In this document: one piece after another, positions 1 through 7,015 of the stretch | Layout of the letters: each line of letters begins with the position of its first letter | Position numbering within the stretch: position 1 is the first letter of the stretch | DNA from: Prevotella sp. | GTDB lineage: Bacteria; Bacteroidota; Bacteroidia; Bacteroidales; Bacteroidaceae | DNA length: 41,591 bases | Direction of reading: 5' to 3' | Assembly: GCA_017428805.1 (NCBI GenBank) | Contig: JAFRQC010000054.1 | Coordinates: 1-41,591 of the forward strand | The notes under the pieces: model-generated | Databases searched by the model: none | What the model saw: the letters and a program-made list of their open reading frames with translations, nothing else | Told to the model about the DNA's origin: nothing | Program-made: the position numbers and the translations under genes

Positions 1-149
1 AAGCCGAGGATGGGCTGTGACAGCAGATAGTCGACGGCATGTTCCGCCTCGACGGGAGATGTCACGACATAGATCTTACCATAGAACTCCACCCGCTTGA
101 GATGCGAAATCATGGCCTTATCGACCTTATTATATATTAACTTTTTCAT
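1..149 (-). CDS. 3'-5' exonuclease (RNase D-like), 5' end only
   Basis: The minus strand from an ATG at 149 runs open to the window edge, giving 49 codons that begin MKKLIYNKVDKAMISHLKRV and reach a segment reading AVDYLLSQPILGF. This N-terminus resembles the Bacteroidota 3'-5' exonuclease family (DEDD fold, RNase D-like), in which the LSQPILG strand comes just before the first catalytic acidic residues. Those residues lie outside the window. The gene is divergent from ftsK, an arrangement I recall from Bacteroides genomes. A TAnnTTTG-type promoter box lies 10 nt upstream of the start, so the leader would be very short. The call rests on about 50 residues and on context, so the family is likely but not proven. 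Confidence 0.62.
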   Translation of the reverse strand, partial: MKKLIYNKVDKAMISHLKRVEFYGKIYVVTSPVEAEHAVDYLLSQPILG

Positions 150-158
150 TTCTTGGTG

Positions 159-166
159 CAAAATTA
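159..166 (-). promoter_or_regulatory. -7 box of the exonuclease gene
   Basis: Read on the minus strand this is TAATTTTG, matching the Bacteroidota primary sigma -7 consensus TAnnTTTG. It lies 10 nt before the ATG at 149, implying a leader of only a few nucleotides. Confidence 0.5.
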
Positions 167-209
167 CAAAAAAAACATCATTTTATGATGAAATCTAAGT
201 TTTTTCAAC

Positions 210-217
210 TACTTTTG
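210..217 (+). promoter_or_regulatory. -7 box of ftsK
   Basis: TACTTTTG matches TAnnTTTG. It lies downstream of an in-frame ATG at 185, so transcripts from it could not include that codon. This supports the ATG at 245 as the start of ftsK. Confidence 0.6.
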
Positions 218-244
218 CATCAAAATTGCGAAAAGAGACAAGAT

Positions 245-2719
245 ATGGCAAAGAAAAAGAAAGAAAAAAGGTCACAGAAAAGCTCCGGCGGCAGTCTGTC
301 GAGTGTGCTGAGCTTTGACAAGATATTCCACAACGAGACACTCAACTTCACGCTGGGCATCGCCGTCGTGCTCGTGGCACTGTTCATGACGCTGGCGTTT
401 ATCTCGTATCTCTCCACGGGAGCCGCAGACCAGAGCATGATCGAGGATCCGCGGGAGGGTGAGATTCTGAACCAGCACCATGAGTTTATGAACACCTGTG
501 GCAGCATCGGTGCCTGGTGCTCGTGGTATTTCATCAAGCGCTGCTTCGGTCTGCCGGCGTTCCTTATCCCGTTGTTCCTGCTGCTGTTGGGCGTGCATCT
601 AACAAGAGCCTACAAGGTGAACCTGTTGAAGTGGTTCCTCTCGCTGATGATCCTGATGATCTGGGCGTCGGTGGCGATGTCGCTGTTGCTGGCCCCGTTC
701 TTCACCGAGACCTGTTACAGTCCCGGCGGCGATCACGGTATGTACGTCTGCCACTTCCTCGGCAATCTCGTAGGTACTCCCGGACTGATGGCCATCCTCG
801 GACTGACCGCCATCGCCTTCCTGACCTACCTGAGTGCAGAGACCATCTTAGTGATCCGTAAGTTGTTGAACCCGAGCAAGTTCCTTGATAAGGTTAAATT
901 TGTGGTTGCAAATAACGATCCCAACGAAAAGCCCGATTCTTACGAGAACCTGATAGAGGAAGAAGAGGATGACGAGGACGAAGACAACGATGAGCCTACC
1001 GTGTTTGACAATCCCGTCGAACAGGTGGTTGAATTCAAAAAGGACGGTTCTGCTGAGGTCATCGACAACGTCTATGATGCCGGTGAAACCGGACATTCCG
1101 GCCAATCCGGCAAGGACGTAGATTTCGATGTGGAGGCCACCCAAGGTGACGAGGCCGCAGACAAGAAGACCGTTGCCCCGGCTTTGGAAGACCTGGAACC
1201 TTACGATCCGAAGCGCGATTTGGAGAACTACCACTATCCCACCCTCGACCTGCTGAAGAAATACGATAACGACGGTAAACCATATATCGATATGGCTGAA
1301 CAGACGGCCAATAAGAACCGTATCGTGGAGGTGTTACGTACTTTCGGTGTAGAGATCTCAAGCATCAAGGCGACAGTGGGTCCCACCATCACCCTTTATG
1401 AAATTACGCTGGCTCCCGGTGTCCGTATCTCGAAAGTCCGTTCGCTGGAAGACGATATCGCCCTGAGCCTCTCGGCCCTCGGCATCCGTATCATCGCCCC
1501 CATCCCGGGCAAGGGTACCATCGGTATCGAAGTTCCTAACGCCAAGCCCTCGATCGTGTCGATGGAATCGATCCTGAATTCCAAGAAGTTCCAGGAATCG
1601 ACGATGGAACTGCCCTGTGCCGTCGGTAAGACGATCACCAACGAGGTGTTTATGTTCGACCTCGCCAAGGCACCCCACCTGCTTGTGGCCGGTGCTACAG
1701 GACAAGGTAAGTCCGTCGGTCTGAACGCCATCATCACATCTTTATTATATAAGAAGCACCCCGCAGAGCTGAAGATCGTGCTCGTGGACCCGAAGAAGGT
1801 GGAGTTCTCGATCTACAATCCGCTGATCAACCATTTCCTGGCGAAGGTGCCCGACGACGATGCCGATCCCATCATCACCGACGTGACGAAGGTTGTGCGT
1901 ACGCTGAACTCGCTCTGTAAGCTGATGGATACCCGCTACGACCTGCTGAAGGAGGTGGGCGCCAGAAATATCAAGGAGTACAACCGCAAGTTCATCGACC
2001 GTAAGATTCCGCCTCGCGGTGGCCACGGATATATGCCGTATATCGTGGTGATCATCGATGAGTTCGGTGATCTGATCATGACGGCAGGTAAGGAGATTGA
2101 GTTGCCTATCGCCCGTATCGCCCAGCTGGCCCGTGCCGTGGGTATCCACATGGTCATCGCTACACAGCGTCCTACGACAACGATCATCACCGGTAACATC
2201 AAGGCCAACTTCCCCGCCCGTATCGCCTTCAAGGTGAGTGCCGGCATCGACTCGAAGACCATCCTCGACCGTACCGGTGCCCAGCAGCTGATCGGTAAGG
2301 GTGACATGCTCTATCTGGGCGGCGCGGAGCCTATCCGTGTGCAGTGTGCCTTTGTCGACACGCCCGAGGTGGAGCGCATCAATGAGTACATCGCTGAACA
2401 GCAGAGCTATAACATGGCCTTCGAACTGCCCGAGCCTGATACGCCAGAGGCCGACTTCGACGGTGGTGGCGACAAGGATGTGGATATGCAGCATCTCGAC
2501 CCGTTGTTTGAGGATGCCGCCCGCCTGATTGTCATCAACCAAAGCGGTTCAACGTCACTCATCCAGCGTAAGTTCGCCATCGGCTACAACCGCGCAGGCC
2601 GTCTGATGGACCAGTTGGAGAAGGCCGGTGTCGTCGGTGCCGCTATGGGGTCCAAACCCCGTGAGGTGATGATCCAGGATGAGAACAGCCTCAATAATCT
2701 GCTGGCAAGCCTGAGATAA
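245..2719 (+). CDS. ftsK: DNA translocase FtsK/SpoIIIE
   Basis: This is an 824-residue septal DNA pump that moves chromosome ends through the closing septum and works with XerCD at dif. The N-terminal ~220 residues hold four hydrophobic membrane segments. An acidic linker follows (runs of E and D near residues 235-265, a short linker for the family), then the alpha/beta motor. Walker A reads GATGQGKS at about residues 483-490 and the Walker B strand reads VVIIDEFGDL at about 600-609. The C-terminal ~65 residues match the winged-helix gamma domain that reads KOPS sites (segment SLIQRKFAIGYNRAGRLMDQ). An upstream in-frame ATG at 185 is rejected because the promoter box at 210-217 lies after it. 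The gene starts with a lysine-rich MAKKKKEK segment. The LolA-like gene follows on the same strand after a repeat-rich gap. Confidence 0.97.
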   Translation: MAKKKKEKRSQKSSGGSLSSVLSFDKIFHNETLNFTLGIAVVLVALFMTLAFISYLSTGAADQSMIEDPREGEILNQHHEFMNTCGSIGAWCSWYFIKRCFGLPAFLIPLFLLLLGVHLTRAYKVNLLKWFLSLMILMIWASVAMSLLLAPFFTETCYSPGGDHGMYVCHFLGNLVGTPGLMAILGLTAIAFLTYLSAETILVIRKLLNPSKFLDKVKFVVANNDPNEKPDSYENLIEEEEDDEDEDNDEPTVFDNPVEQVVEFKKDGSAEVIDNVYDAGETGHSGQSGKDVDFDVEATQGDEAADKKTVAPALEDLEPYDPKRDLENYHYPTLDLLKKYDNDGKPYIDMAEQTANKNRIVEVLRTFGVEISSIKATVGPTITLYEITLAPGVRISKVRSLEDDIALSLSALGIRIIAPIPGKGTIGIEVPNAKPSIVSMESILNSKKFQESTMELPCAVGKTITNEVFMFDLAKAPHLLVAGATGQGKSVGLNAIITSLLYKKHPAELKIVLVDPKKVEFSIYNPLINHFLAKVPDDDADPIITDVTKVVRTLNSLCKLMDTRYDLLKEVGARNIKEYNRKFIDRKIPPRGGHGYMPYIVVIIDEFGDLIMTAGKEIELPIARIAQLARAVGIHMVIATQRPTTTIITGNIKANFPARIAFKVSAGIDSKTILDRTGAQQLIGKGDMLYLGGAEPIRVQCAFVDTPEVERINEYIAEQQSYNMAFELPEPDTPEADFDGGGDKDVDMQHLDPLFEDAARLIVINQSGSTSLIQRKFAIGYNRAGRLMDQLEKAGVVGAAMGSKPREVMIQDENSLNNLLASLR

Positions 2720-2900
2720 AGGTGAAAAGGTTAAAAGGTGAAAAAGTAAAAAGGTAAGAAGGTAAAAAGGTAAGAAGGTAAAAAGGTAAAAAAGTGAAAA
2801 GACAAAAAGGTATTATGATGAACAAAATAGGAAATAAAATAAAGGTAAAGGCGATGGTGACAGGAGTTTTACTCTTTCACCTTTTCACCTTTTCACCTTT
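2718..2900 (+). repeat. GGTGAAAA word tracts as an inverted pair around a start codon
   Basis: A tract of GGTgAAAA/GGTaAAAA words runs from 2718 (overlapping the ftsK stop) to about 2810. Its first 27 nt (2718-2744) match the reverse complement of 2874-2900 at 25 of 27 positions. The second arm lies inside the signal-peptide codons of the LolA-like gene and encodes FHLFTFSPL. The two arms could pair in the mRNA and enclose the start codon at 2815/2818. Confidence 0.85.
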
Positions 2901-3453
2901 AAGCGTTTCGGCCCAGACGGCGAAGAGTGTGCTTGACAAGGCAGCCGCCACCGTGACGATGAAGGACGGTGTGAAGGCTGATTTCAAGATGACGGGCAGC
3001 ATGGGCTCGACCAGCGGTACCATCATCATCAAGGGCAAGAAGTTCCACGCCACTACCCCGCAGGCCAGTGTCTGGTTCGACGGCAAGACGCAGTGGACCT
3101 ATATGAAAGACAACGACGAGGTGAACATCGTCAACCCTACCGAGGCACAGTTGCAGACCATTAACCCCTACAACTTCCTCAACCTCTATAAGAAGGGTTA
3201 CAACGCCACACTGAACAGCAACGGCAATAACCATGTAGTCCATCTGACCGCCTCGACGGCCAGCAATAAGATCAGGGAACTGTTTATCACGATCGACAAG
3301 AAGACGAACCACCCCACGCAGGTGAAGCTGTTGCAGGGCAAGAAGTGGACCATCTTCGACATCAGCAACCTGAAGAAGCAGTCTGCCAACGACGCGATGT
3401 TCCGTTTCAATGCCAAGGACTTCCCACACGCTGAGATCATAGACTTGAGATAG
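2815..3453 (+). CDS. LolA-like outer-membrane lipoprotein carrier protein
   Basis: A secreted protein of 212 residues from the ATG at 2815 (an adjacent ATG at 2818 is equally possible). A basic N-terminus and a hydrophobic stretch end at VSAQ, a plausible signal peptidase I site. The mature part has the LolA-type pattern: a helical start (AKSVLDKAAATV), then alternating beta strands with IIIKGKKF, WFDGKTQWTYM and VNIVNPTEAQLQTINPYNFL. LolA family proteins carry lipoproteins across the periplasm to the outer membrane, and Bacteroidota place a LolA-like gene directly after ftsK, as here. The hydrophobic core of the signal peptide is encoded by a repeat tract (2874-2900) that is the inverse of the repeat in front of the gene. 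Family membership is fairly sure; the client is unknown. Confidence 0.83.
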   Translation: MMNKIGNKIKVKAMVTGVLLFHLFTFSPLSVSAQTAKSVLDKAAATVTMKDGVKADFKMTGSMGSTSGTIIIKGKKFHATTPQASVWFDGKTQWTYMKDNDEVNIVNPTEAQLQTINPYNFLNLYKKGYNATLNSNGNNHVVHLTASTASNKIRELFITIDKKTNHPTQVKLLQGKKWTIFDISNLKKQSANDAMFRFNAKDFPHAEIIDLR

Positions 3454-3481
3454 TTTACAGTTTACGGTTTATAGTTTACAG
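3452..3481 (+). repeat. GTTTACAG word tract
   Basis: Four imperfect copies of the word GTTTACAG/GTTTAYGG fill the whole gap between the LolA-like gene and the DUF5687 gene, ending exactly at the ATG at 3482. I see no inverted partner nearby. Confidence 0.7.
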
Positions 3482-4960
3482 ATGAATAGACTTAAATTGT
3501 ATAGGCTGCTGCGGAAGAACACGATGCTGAGCTATAAGCGCAGCCCGATCTTTGAGCAGAACAAATGGGCCAAGGTGATGACCTATTTCGGTGCCGCCAT
3601 GCTGGCACTGTATATGATCCTTTACGGTTGTATCATCGCCCTGACGGCTGAAGGTGAGGCCGGACGGATGATCTCATTCATGCCGCTGATCCTCGTCATC
3701 GACTATCTGTTCCGCTTCGTGGTGCAGACCACGCCGGGTATGATGGTAAAGCCCTATATCCTGTTGCCCATCTCCAGATACACGGCTATTGAGTGTTTCC
3801 TGCTGTCGTCGCATCTGAGCGGCTACAACTTCCTCTGGCTCTGTATGTTCGTGCCCTACTCCATCATCCTGCTCTTTGCCGGTGCCGGTTGGGCGGTCAT
3901 CTGGGAGTTGGTGGCCTGTCTGCTGCTGATTATGATGAACAGTCAGGTGTATCTGTTCTTCCGTACGCTCATCAACCGCAATGTGTTGTGGTTCCTCGCC
4001 GGTGTCGCGGTATATGCCATTCCGTATATCCCCTGGATCCTCGACCCTAATAAGAAAACGGCAGCACGACTGCTCGACACTTATGCCGATGCCGGACGCG
4101 CCTGGTGGTTCCTGCCGACCGTCGTCATCGTAATAGCGCTGCTGTTTATGGTGAACCGCCATTTCCAGTTCAAGTATGTGTATGAGGAGATCTCGAAGAA
4201 GAAGGAGCGGGCACTGAAGCACGTGTCGCAGTTCGCCTTTCTGAACCGTTTCGGCCTCGTGGGCGAATATCTGAAGATTGAGGTGAAGTCGAATCTCCGC
4301 AACAAGACTATGCGTGCACGCTGCATCATGAGTCTGGTGGCGATTATCTGTTTCTCGATGCTCGTCGCCTATACGACGATCTATGACAATGTGTATATGC
4401 AGAACTTCTGGTGCCTCTACTGCTTTGCCATCTACAGTGTGACGGCCCTTATCAAGATCATGGGACAAGAAGGCAACTACATCGACCTGCTGATGATGCA
4501 CCGCGAGAACATCATCGCCCTGCTGAAGGCGAAGTTCTGGTTCTACAGCGCTGTGCTGCTCATTCCCTTCTTAGTGATGCTGCCTGCAGTGTTCACCGGC
4601 AAGTTCACGTTGCTGATGCTCATGGCGTATATGCTGCTGACGGCAGGTGTTCTGCACTTCGTCATCTTCCAGCTGGCGGTATATAACAAACAGACGCTGC
4701 CCCTGCAGCAGAAAGTGACTGCCAAGGGAAACTTCGAGAACGGTATGCAACTGGTGATCGAGCTGCTGTCGCTGTTCGCTCCCGGTGCCATCGCCACCAT
4801 CGGTTTCCTGCTGGTCGGACCCACCTACACTTTCATCTTTATGTCGCTGATCGGACTGGCCTTCATCGTCACCCATCCGATATGGATCCGTCACATCTAC
4901 AAACGGATGATGCAGCGCCGTTATGAGAACATAGACGGTTTCCATACCACCAGACAATAA
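3482..4960 (+). CDS. DUF5687-family multi-pass membrane protein
   Basis: A polytopic inner-membrane protein of 492 residues with about 10-12 hydrophobic segments, two of them between residues 35 and 85 and others spread to residue 475. A positively charged cytoplasmic stretch (KKKERALKHVSQF) sits in the middle. The segment GQEGNYIDLLM and the overall shape resemble DUF5687, a Bacteroidota family thought to be the permease half of an ABC-type exporter. No ATP-binding subunit is encoded next to it here, so an ATPase would have to be elsewhere. It follows the LolA-like gene after a 28-nt repeat tract and is probably co-transcribed with ftsK and that gene. No enzymatic motif is seen. The family call is from memory of the pattern. 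Confidence 0.68.
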   Translation: MNRLKLYRLLRKNTMLSYKRSPIFEQNKWAKVMTYFGAAMLALYMILYGCIIALTAEGEAGRMISFMPLILVIDYLFRFVVQTTPGMMVKPYILLPISRYTAIECFLLSSHLSGYNFLWLCMFVPYSIILLFAGAGWAVIWELVACLLLIMMNSQVYLFFRTLINRNVLWFLAGVAVYAIPYIPWILDPNKKTAARLLDTYADAGRAWWFLPTVVIVIALLFMVNRHFQFKYVYEEISKKKERALKHVSQFAFLNRFGLVGEYLKIEVKSNLRNKTMRARCIMSLVAIICFSMLVAYTTIYDNVYMQNFWCLYCFAIYSVTALIKIMGQEGNYIDLLMMHRENIIALLKAKFWFYSAVLLIPFLVMLPAVFTGKFTLLMLMAYMLLTAGVLHFVIFQLAVYNKQTLPLQQKVTAKGNFENGMQLVIELLSLFAPGAIATIGFLLVGPTYTFIFMSLIGLAFIVTHPIWIRHIYKRMMQRRYENIDGFHTTRQ

Positions 4961-4987
4961 CTTTTTTGGAAGAAAATCCCCAAAAAG

Positions 4988-5019
4988 TTTGGTGGAATGG
5001 AAAAAAGTGTGTACCTTTG
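4988..5019 (+). promoter_or_regulatory. Promoter of the tRNA-Lys cluster
   Basis: TTTG at 4988-4991, 20 nt, then TACCTTTG at 5012-5019: an exact match to the Bacteroidota -33/-7 layout. The 20 nt TACCTTTGCACCCGCAAAAC (5012-5031) recur unchanged before the distant tRNA-Arg gene. Confidence 0.85.
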
Positions 5020-5040
5020 CACCCGCAAAACGAAAAAGAT

Positions 5041-5113
5041 GCACCCGTAGCTCAGTTGGTAGAGCACCTGACTCTTAATCAGGGTGTCCAGGGTTCGAGC
5101 CCCTGCGGGTGTA
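5041..5113 (+). tRNA. tRNA-Lys (CTT), copy 1
   Basis: A 73-nt cloverleaf. The acceptor GCACCCG pairs with CGGGTGT (one G-T pair), the D arm reads GCTCAGTTGGTAGAGC, the anticodon stem CCTGA/TCAGG encloses the loop CTCTTAA (anticodon CTT), and the T arm is CAGGGTTCGAGCCCCTG. The discriminator is A. No CCA is encoded after it. Confidence 0.97.
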
Positions 5114-5156
5114 CAGAGGAGGCAAGCGACCCTCCTTTCTTTTTGAAATTTTTGAT

Positions 5157-5229
5157 GCACCCGTAGCTCAGTTGGTAGAGCACCTGACTCTTAATCAGGG
5201 TGTCCAGGGTTCGAGCCCCTGCGGGTGTA
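5157..5229 (+). tRNA. tRNA-Lys (CTT), copy 2
   Basis: Identical over all 73 nt to copy 1, with a 43-nt spacer between them. Identity also extends 3 nt upstream (GAT) and a few nt downstream (CA), which suggests a recent tandem duplication. The spacer contains AGGAGG and CCTCCT arms that could form a small hairpin. Confidence 0.97.
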
Positions 5230-5244
5230 CAAACACAAGAGGTT

Positions 5245-5317
<73 letters not shown>

Positions 5318-5346
5318 CAAAAGAAATCAGGAAACTTTATTATTTT

Positions 5347-5417
5347 GCGGAATTAGCACATCGGTAGTGCACGGGCTTCCCAAGCCTGGGAGGCGGGTTC
5401 GATTCCCGTATTCCGCT
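5347..5417 (+). tRNA. tRNA-Gly (CCC)
   Basis: A 71-nt cloverleaf. The acceptor GCGGAAT pairs with ATTCCGC, the anticodon loop is TTCCCAA (anticodon CCC, codon GGG), and the T arm is GCGGGTTCGATTCCCGT. The discriminator is T. It is the last gene of the cluster, and a palindromic repeat starts 3 nt downstream. Confidence 0.95.
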
Positions 5418-5420
5418 CTT

Positions 5421-5538
5421 TTCCCCTCCTGAGTAGGAGGGGGGCCCGTCAGGGCGGGGTGGTCTGGTCATCCTCAAGCATAGCCTCTGACTTGCCCTTG
5501 CTCAGACCCCCTCTAACTCCCCCTACTCAGGGGGAGAA
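5421..5538 (+). repeat. Pair of inverted copies of the CCCCTCCTGAGTAGGAGGGG element
   Basis: Copy one has the core CCCCTCCTGAGTAGGAGGGG at 5423-5442 followed by a variant of the tail that ends GGTGGTCTG near 5467. Copy two (5501-5538) is in the opposite orientation: CTCAGACC, then a CCCCCTACTCAGGGGG hairpin. The pair fills the gap between tRNA-Gly and the end of the LysM gene and may serve as a terminator for both. The same element lies inside pcrA and the PP2C-like gene. Confidence 0.85.
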
Positions 5539-5557
5539 ACTGTTACTCAGAGGCTTC

Positions 5558-6463
5558 CTACCTCAATCTAAGTGTATCTCCCACTCTAATCTGGTAATCT
5601 GGCGAGAGATGGTTCATCTTGTAGAGATTCTTCAGACGGATGCCGTACTTCTGCGCGATGCTATACATCGACTCCCCGTTACGGACATAATGCAACCGGC
5701 CCTTGTAGTCCTTCGGTGCCTTCGTCTGCTTCTTTTTCAGCCAGATGATCTCTCCCTCATCCAATGCATCGTTCTTGTCACGTTCGTTGTATTTGGCCAG
5801 TTTCTTGTAACTGATTCCTATTTCATCGGCAATCGACTTGAAGGAATCCCCACGGCGGGCGATGACATAGTAGTTCTTATTGAAGATCTTGATAGCATGC
5901 AGTGATGCACTATTAACGGTACTCTTCGTGTGTTCGGCCATAAACTTGTCGTAGTCCTTGGCCGAGTCATAGCGATAGAGCTTATACAACTGGATGATGT
6001 CTATCAGTTTCTGAGCATACTGCGGATTGGTGGCATAGCCTGCAGCCTTCAATCCCTTCGCCCAGCCCTTATAGTCTGTGATCTTCAACTTGAATAAGGA
6101 ACGGTAACGCTGGCTACCGGTGAGGAACTTCGAATGATCCTCATACGACTCGTAGGCATTGTCATAGGAACGGAAACACTCGTTTCGCTCATCGTCATCG
6201 TGATAGATGCGTCGACCGCTCCAGCCGTTGCATTTGATTCCGAAGTGGTTATTCCCCTTGCGTGCCAGTTCACTCCTACCTGCCCCACTCTCGAAAAGTC
6301 CTTGGGCCAGGGTGATAGACGCCGGGATATGATAACGCTGCATCTGTTCGATGGCGATATCCTTATATTGGTTGATATACTGCTGATAGGTCTGGTTCCA
6401 GCTTGTCTGAGCCTGAAGCTGAAGGGCCGTCAGCAGGGCTATTGATACAAAAAACTTCCTCAT
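5558..6463 (-). CDS. Secreted glucosaminidase (GH73) with LysM domains
   Basis: A 301-residue exported peptidoglycan hydrolase. A signal peptide (MRKFFVSIALLTALQLQAQ) is followed by a GH73-type N-acetylglucosaminidase domain at about residues 25-165. This domain contains the typical LAQGLFESGAGRSELA helix with the likely catalytic Glu, then NNHFGIKC and CFRSYDNAYESYEDHSKFL. Two LysM-like cell-wall binding modules follow. One near residues 198-245 begins NYYVIARRGDSFKSIADEIG; the other, at the C-terminus, begins LHYVRNGESMYSIAQKYG and ends IRVGDTLRLR. The enzyme cuts glycan strands, probably for cell separation or turnover. The gene is divergent from cdd, with both promoters in the 72-nt gap. 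Length and domain order are normal for Bacteroidota homologues. Confidence 0.93.
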   Translation of the reverse strand: MRKFFVSIALLTALQLQAQTSWNQTYQQYINQYKDIAIEQMQRYHIPASITLAQGLFESGAGRSELARKGNNHFGIKCNGWSGRRIYHDDDERNECFRSYDNAYESYEDHSKFLTGSQRYRSLFKLKITDYKGWAKGLKAAGYATNPQYAQKLIDIIQLYKLYRYDSAKDYDKFMAEHTKSTVNSASLHAIKIFNKNYYVIARRGDSFKSIADEIGISYKKLAKYNERDKNDALDEGEIIWLKKKQTKAPKDYKGRLHYVRNGESMYSIAQKYGIRLKNLYKMNHLSPDYQIRVGDTLRLR

Positions 6464-6479
6464 ACGATAAAAATTTGTG

Positions 6480-6487
6480 CAAAAGTA
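6480..6487 (-). promoter_or_regulatory. -7 box of the LysM glucosaminidase gene
   Basis: TACTTTTG on the minus strand, 16 nt before the ATG at 6463. It lies back to back with the cdd promoter. Confidence 0.6.
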
Positions 6488-6509
6488 GTGAATTCTCTCG
6501 AATTATTCG

Positions 6510-6517
6510 TATTTTTG
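6510..6517 (+). promoter_or_regulatory. -7 box of cdd
   Basis: TATTTTTG, 18 nt before the ATG at 6536. It lies inside the longer open frame that begins at 6488, so the start at 6536 is preferred. Confidence 0.6.
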
Positions 6518-6535
6518 CACAAAAATATTCAATCT

Positions 6536-7009
6536 ATGAAGGAAGTAGAGCTAAAATCGGTCATTCAGGAATGTCAGATGGAGGAACTCAGTGCCGCTGA
6601 GCGCCAGTTGTTAGAACAGGCCATCGAAGCCACCAGTCGCAGTTATGCCCCCTATTCCCACTTCTGTGTCGGAGCTGCCGTCCGGTTAGAGAACGGTGAG
6701 GCGGTCATCGGCTGTAATCAGGAGAATGCGGCCTATCCATCGGGACTCTGTGCCGAGAGAACGGCCTTGTTTGCTGCCGGAGCACAGTATCCTGACTGCG
6801 CCGTCGAGGTGCTTGCCATCGCCGCCAGAGGGACAGACGGTGAACTGACGGAAGAGCCGACAGGACCTTGTGGCAGTTGCCGACAAGTGATCATCGAGTC
6901 GGAAACCCGTGCCAAGCATCCCATCCGTATCCTGCTCTACGGACGGCGGTGCGTGTACGTCATCGATGGAATCAGGAAACTGATGCCTCTGACCTTCGCT
7001 GAATTCTAA
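6536..7009 (+). CDS. cdd: Cytidine deaminase
   Basis: A 157-residue cytosolic pyrimidine-salvage enzyme that converts cytidine and deoxycytidine to uridine and deoxyuridine. The zinc site is complete: LCAERTALFA gives Cys72 and the proton-shuttling Glu74, and PCGSCRQ gives Cys112 and Cys115. SYAPYSHFCVGAAV near residues 36-49 is the substrate-binding segment typical of the family. Its length fits the homotetrameric class, slightly long because of a ~20-residue N-terminal helix. The start at 6536 is chosen because a promoter box at 6510-6517 lies inside the longer frame. It converges on the lipoprotein gene with 6 nt between the two stops. Confidence 0.95.
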   Translation: MKEVELKSVIQECQMEELSAAERQLLEQAIEATSRSYAPYSHFCVGAAVRLENGEAVIGCNQENAAYPSGLCAERTALFAAGAQYPDCAVEVLAIAARGTDGELTEEPTGPCGSCRQVIIESETRAKHPIRILLYGRRCVYVIDGIRKLMPLTFAEF

Positions 7010-7015
7010 TAAATC

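Noticed and set aside
185..244. Upstream start for ftsK
   Set aside because: The -7 box at 210-217 lies after this ATG, and the extra residues are not typical of FtsK.
3674..4501. Long minus-strand open frame opposite the DUF5687 gene
   Set aside because: His/Gln-rich shadow of the opposite strand, as with the many long antisense frames over GC-rich genes here.
5459..5905. Plus-strand open frame starting within the repeat pair after tRNA-Gly
   Set aside because: It lies opposite the well-supported LysM glucosaminidase gene and has no recognisable domain.
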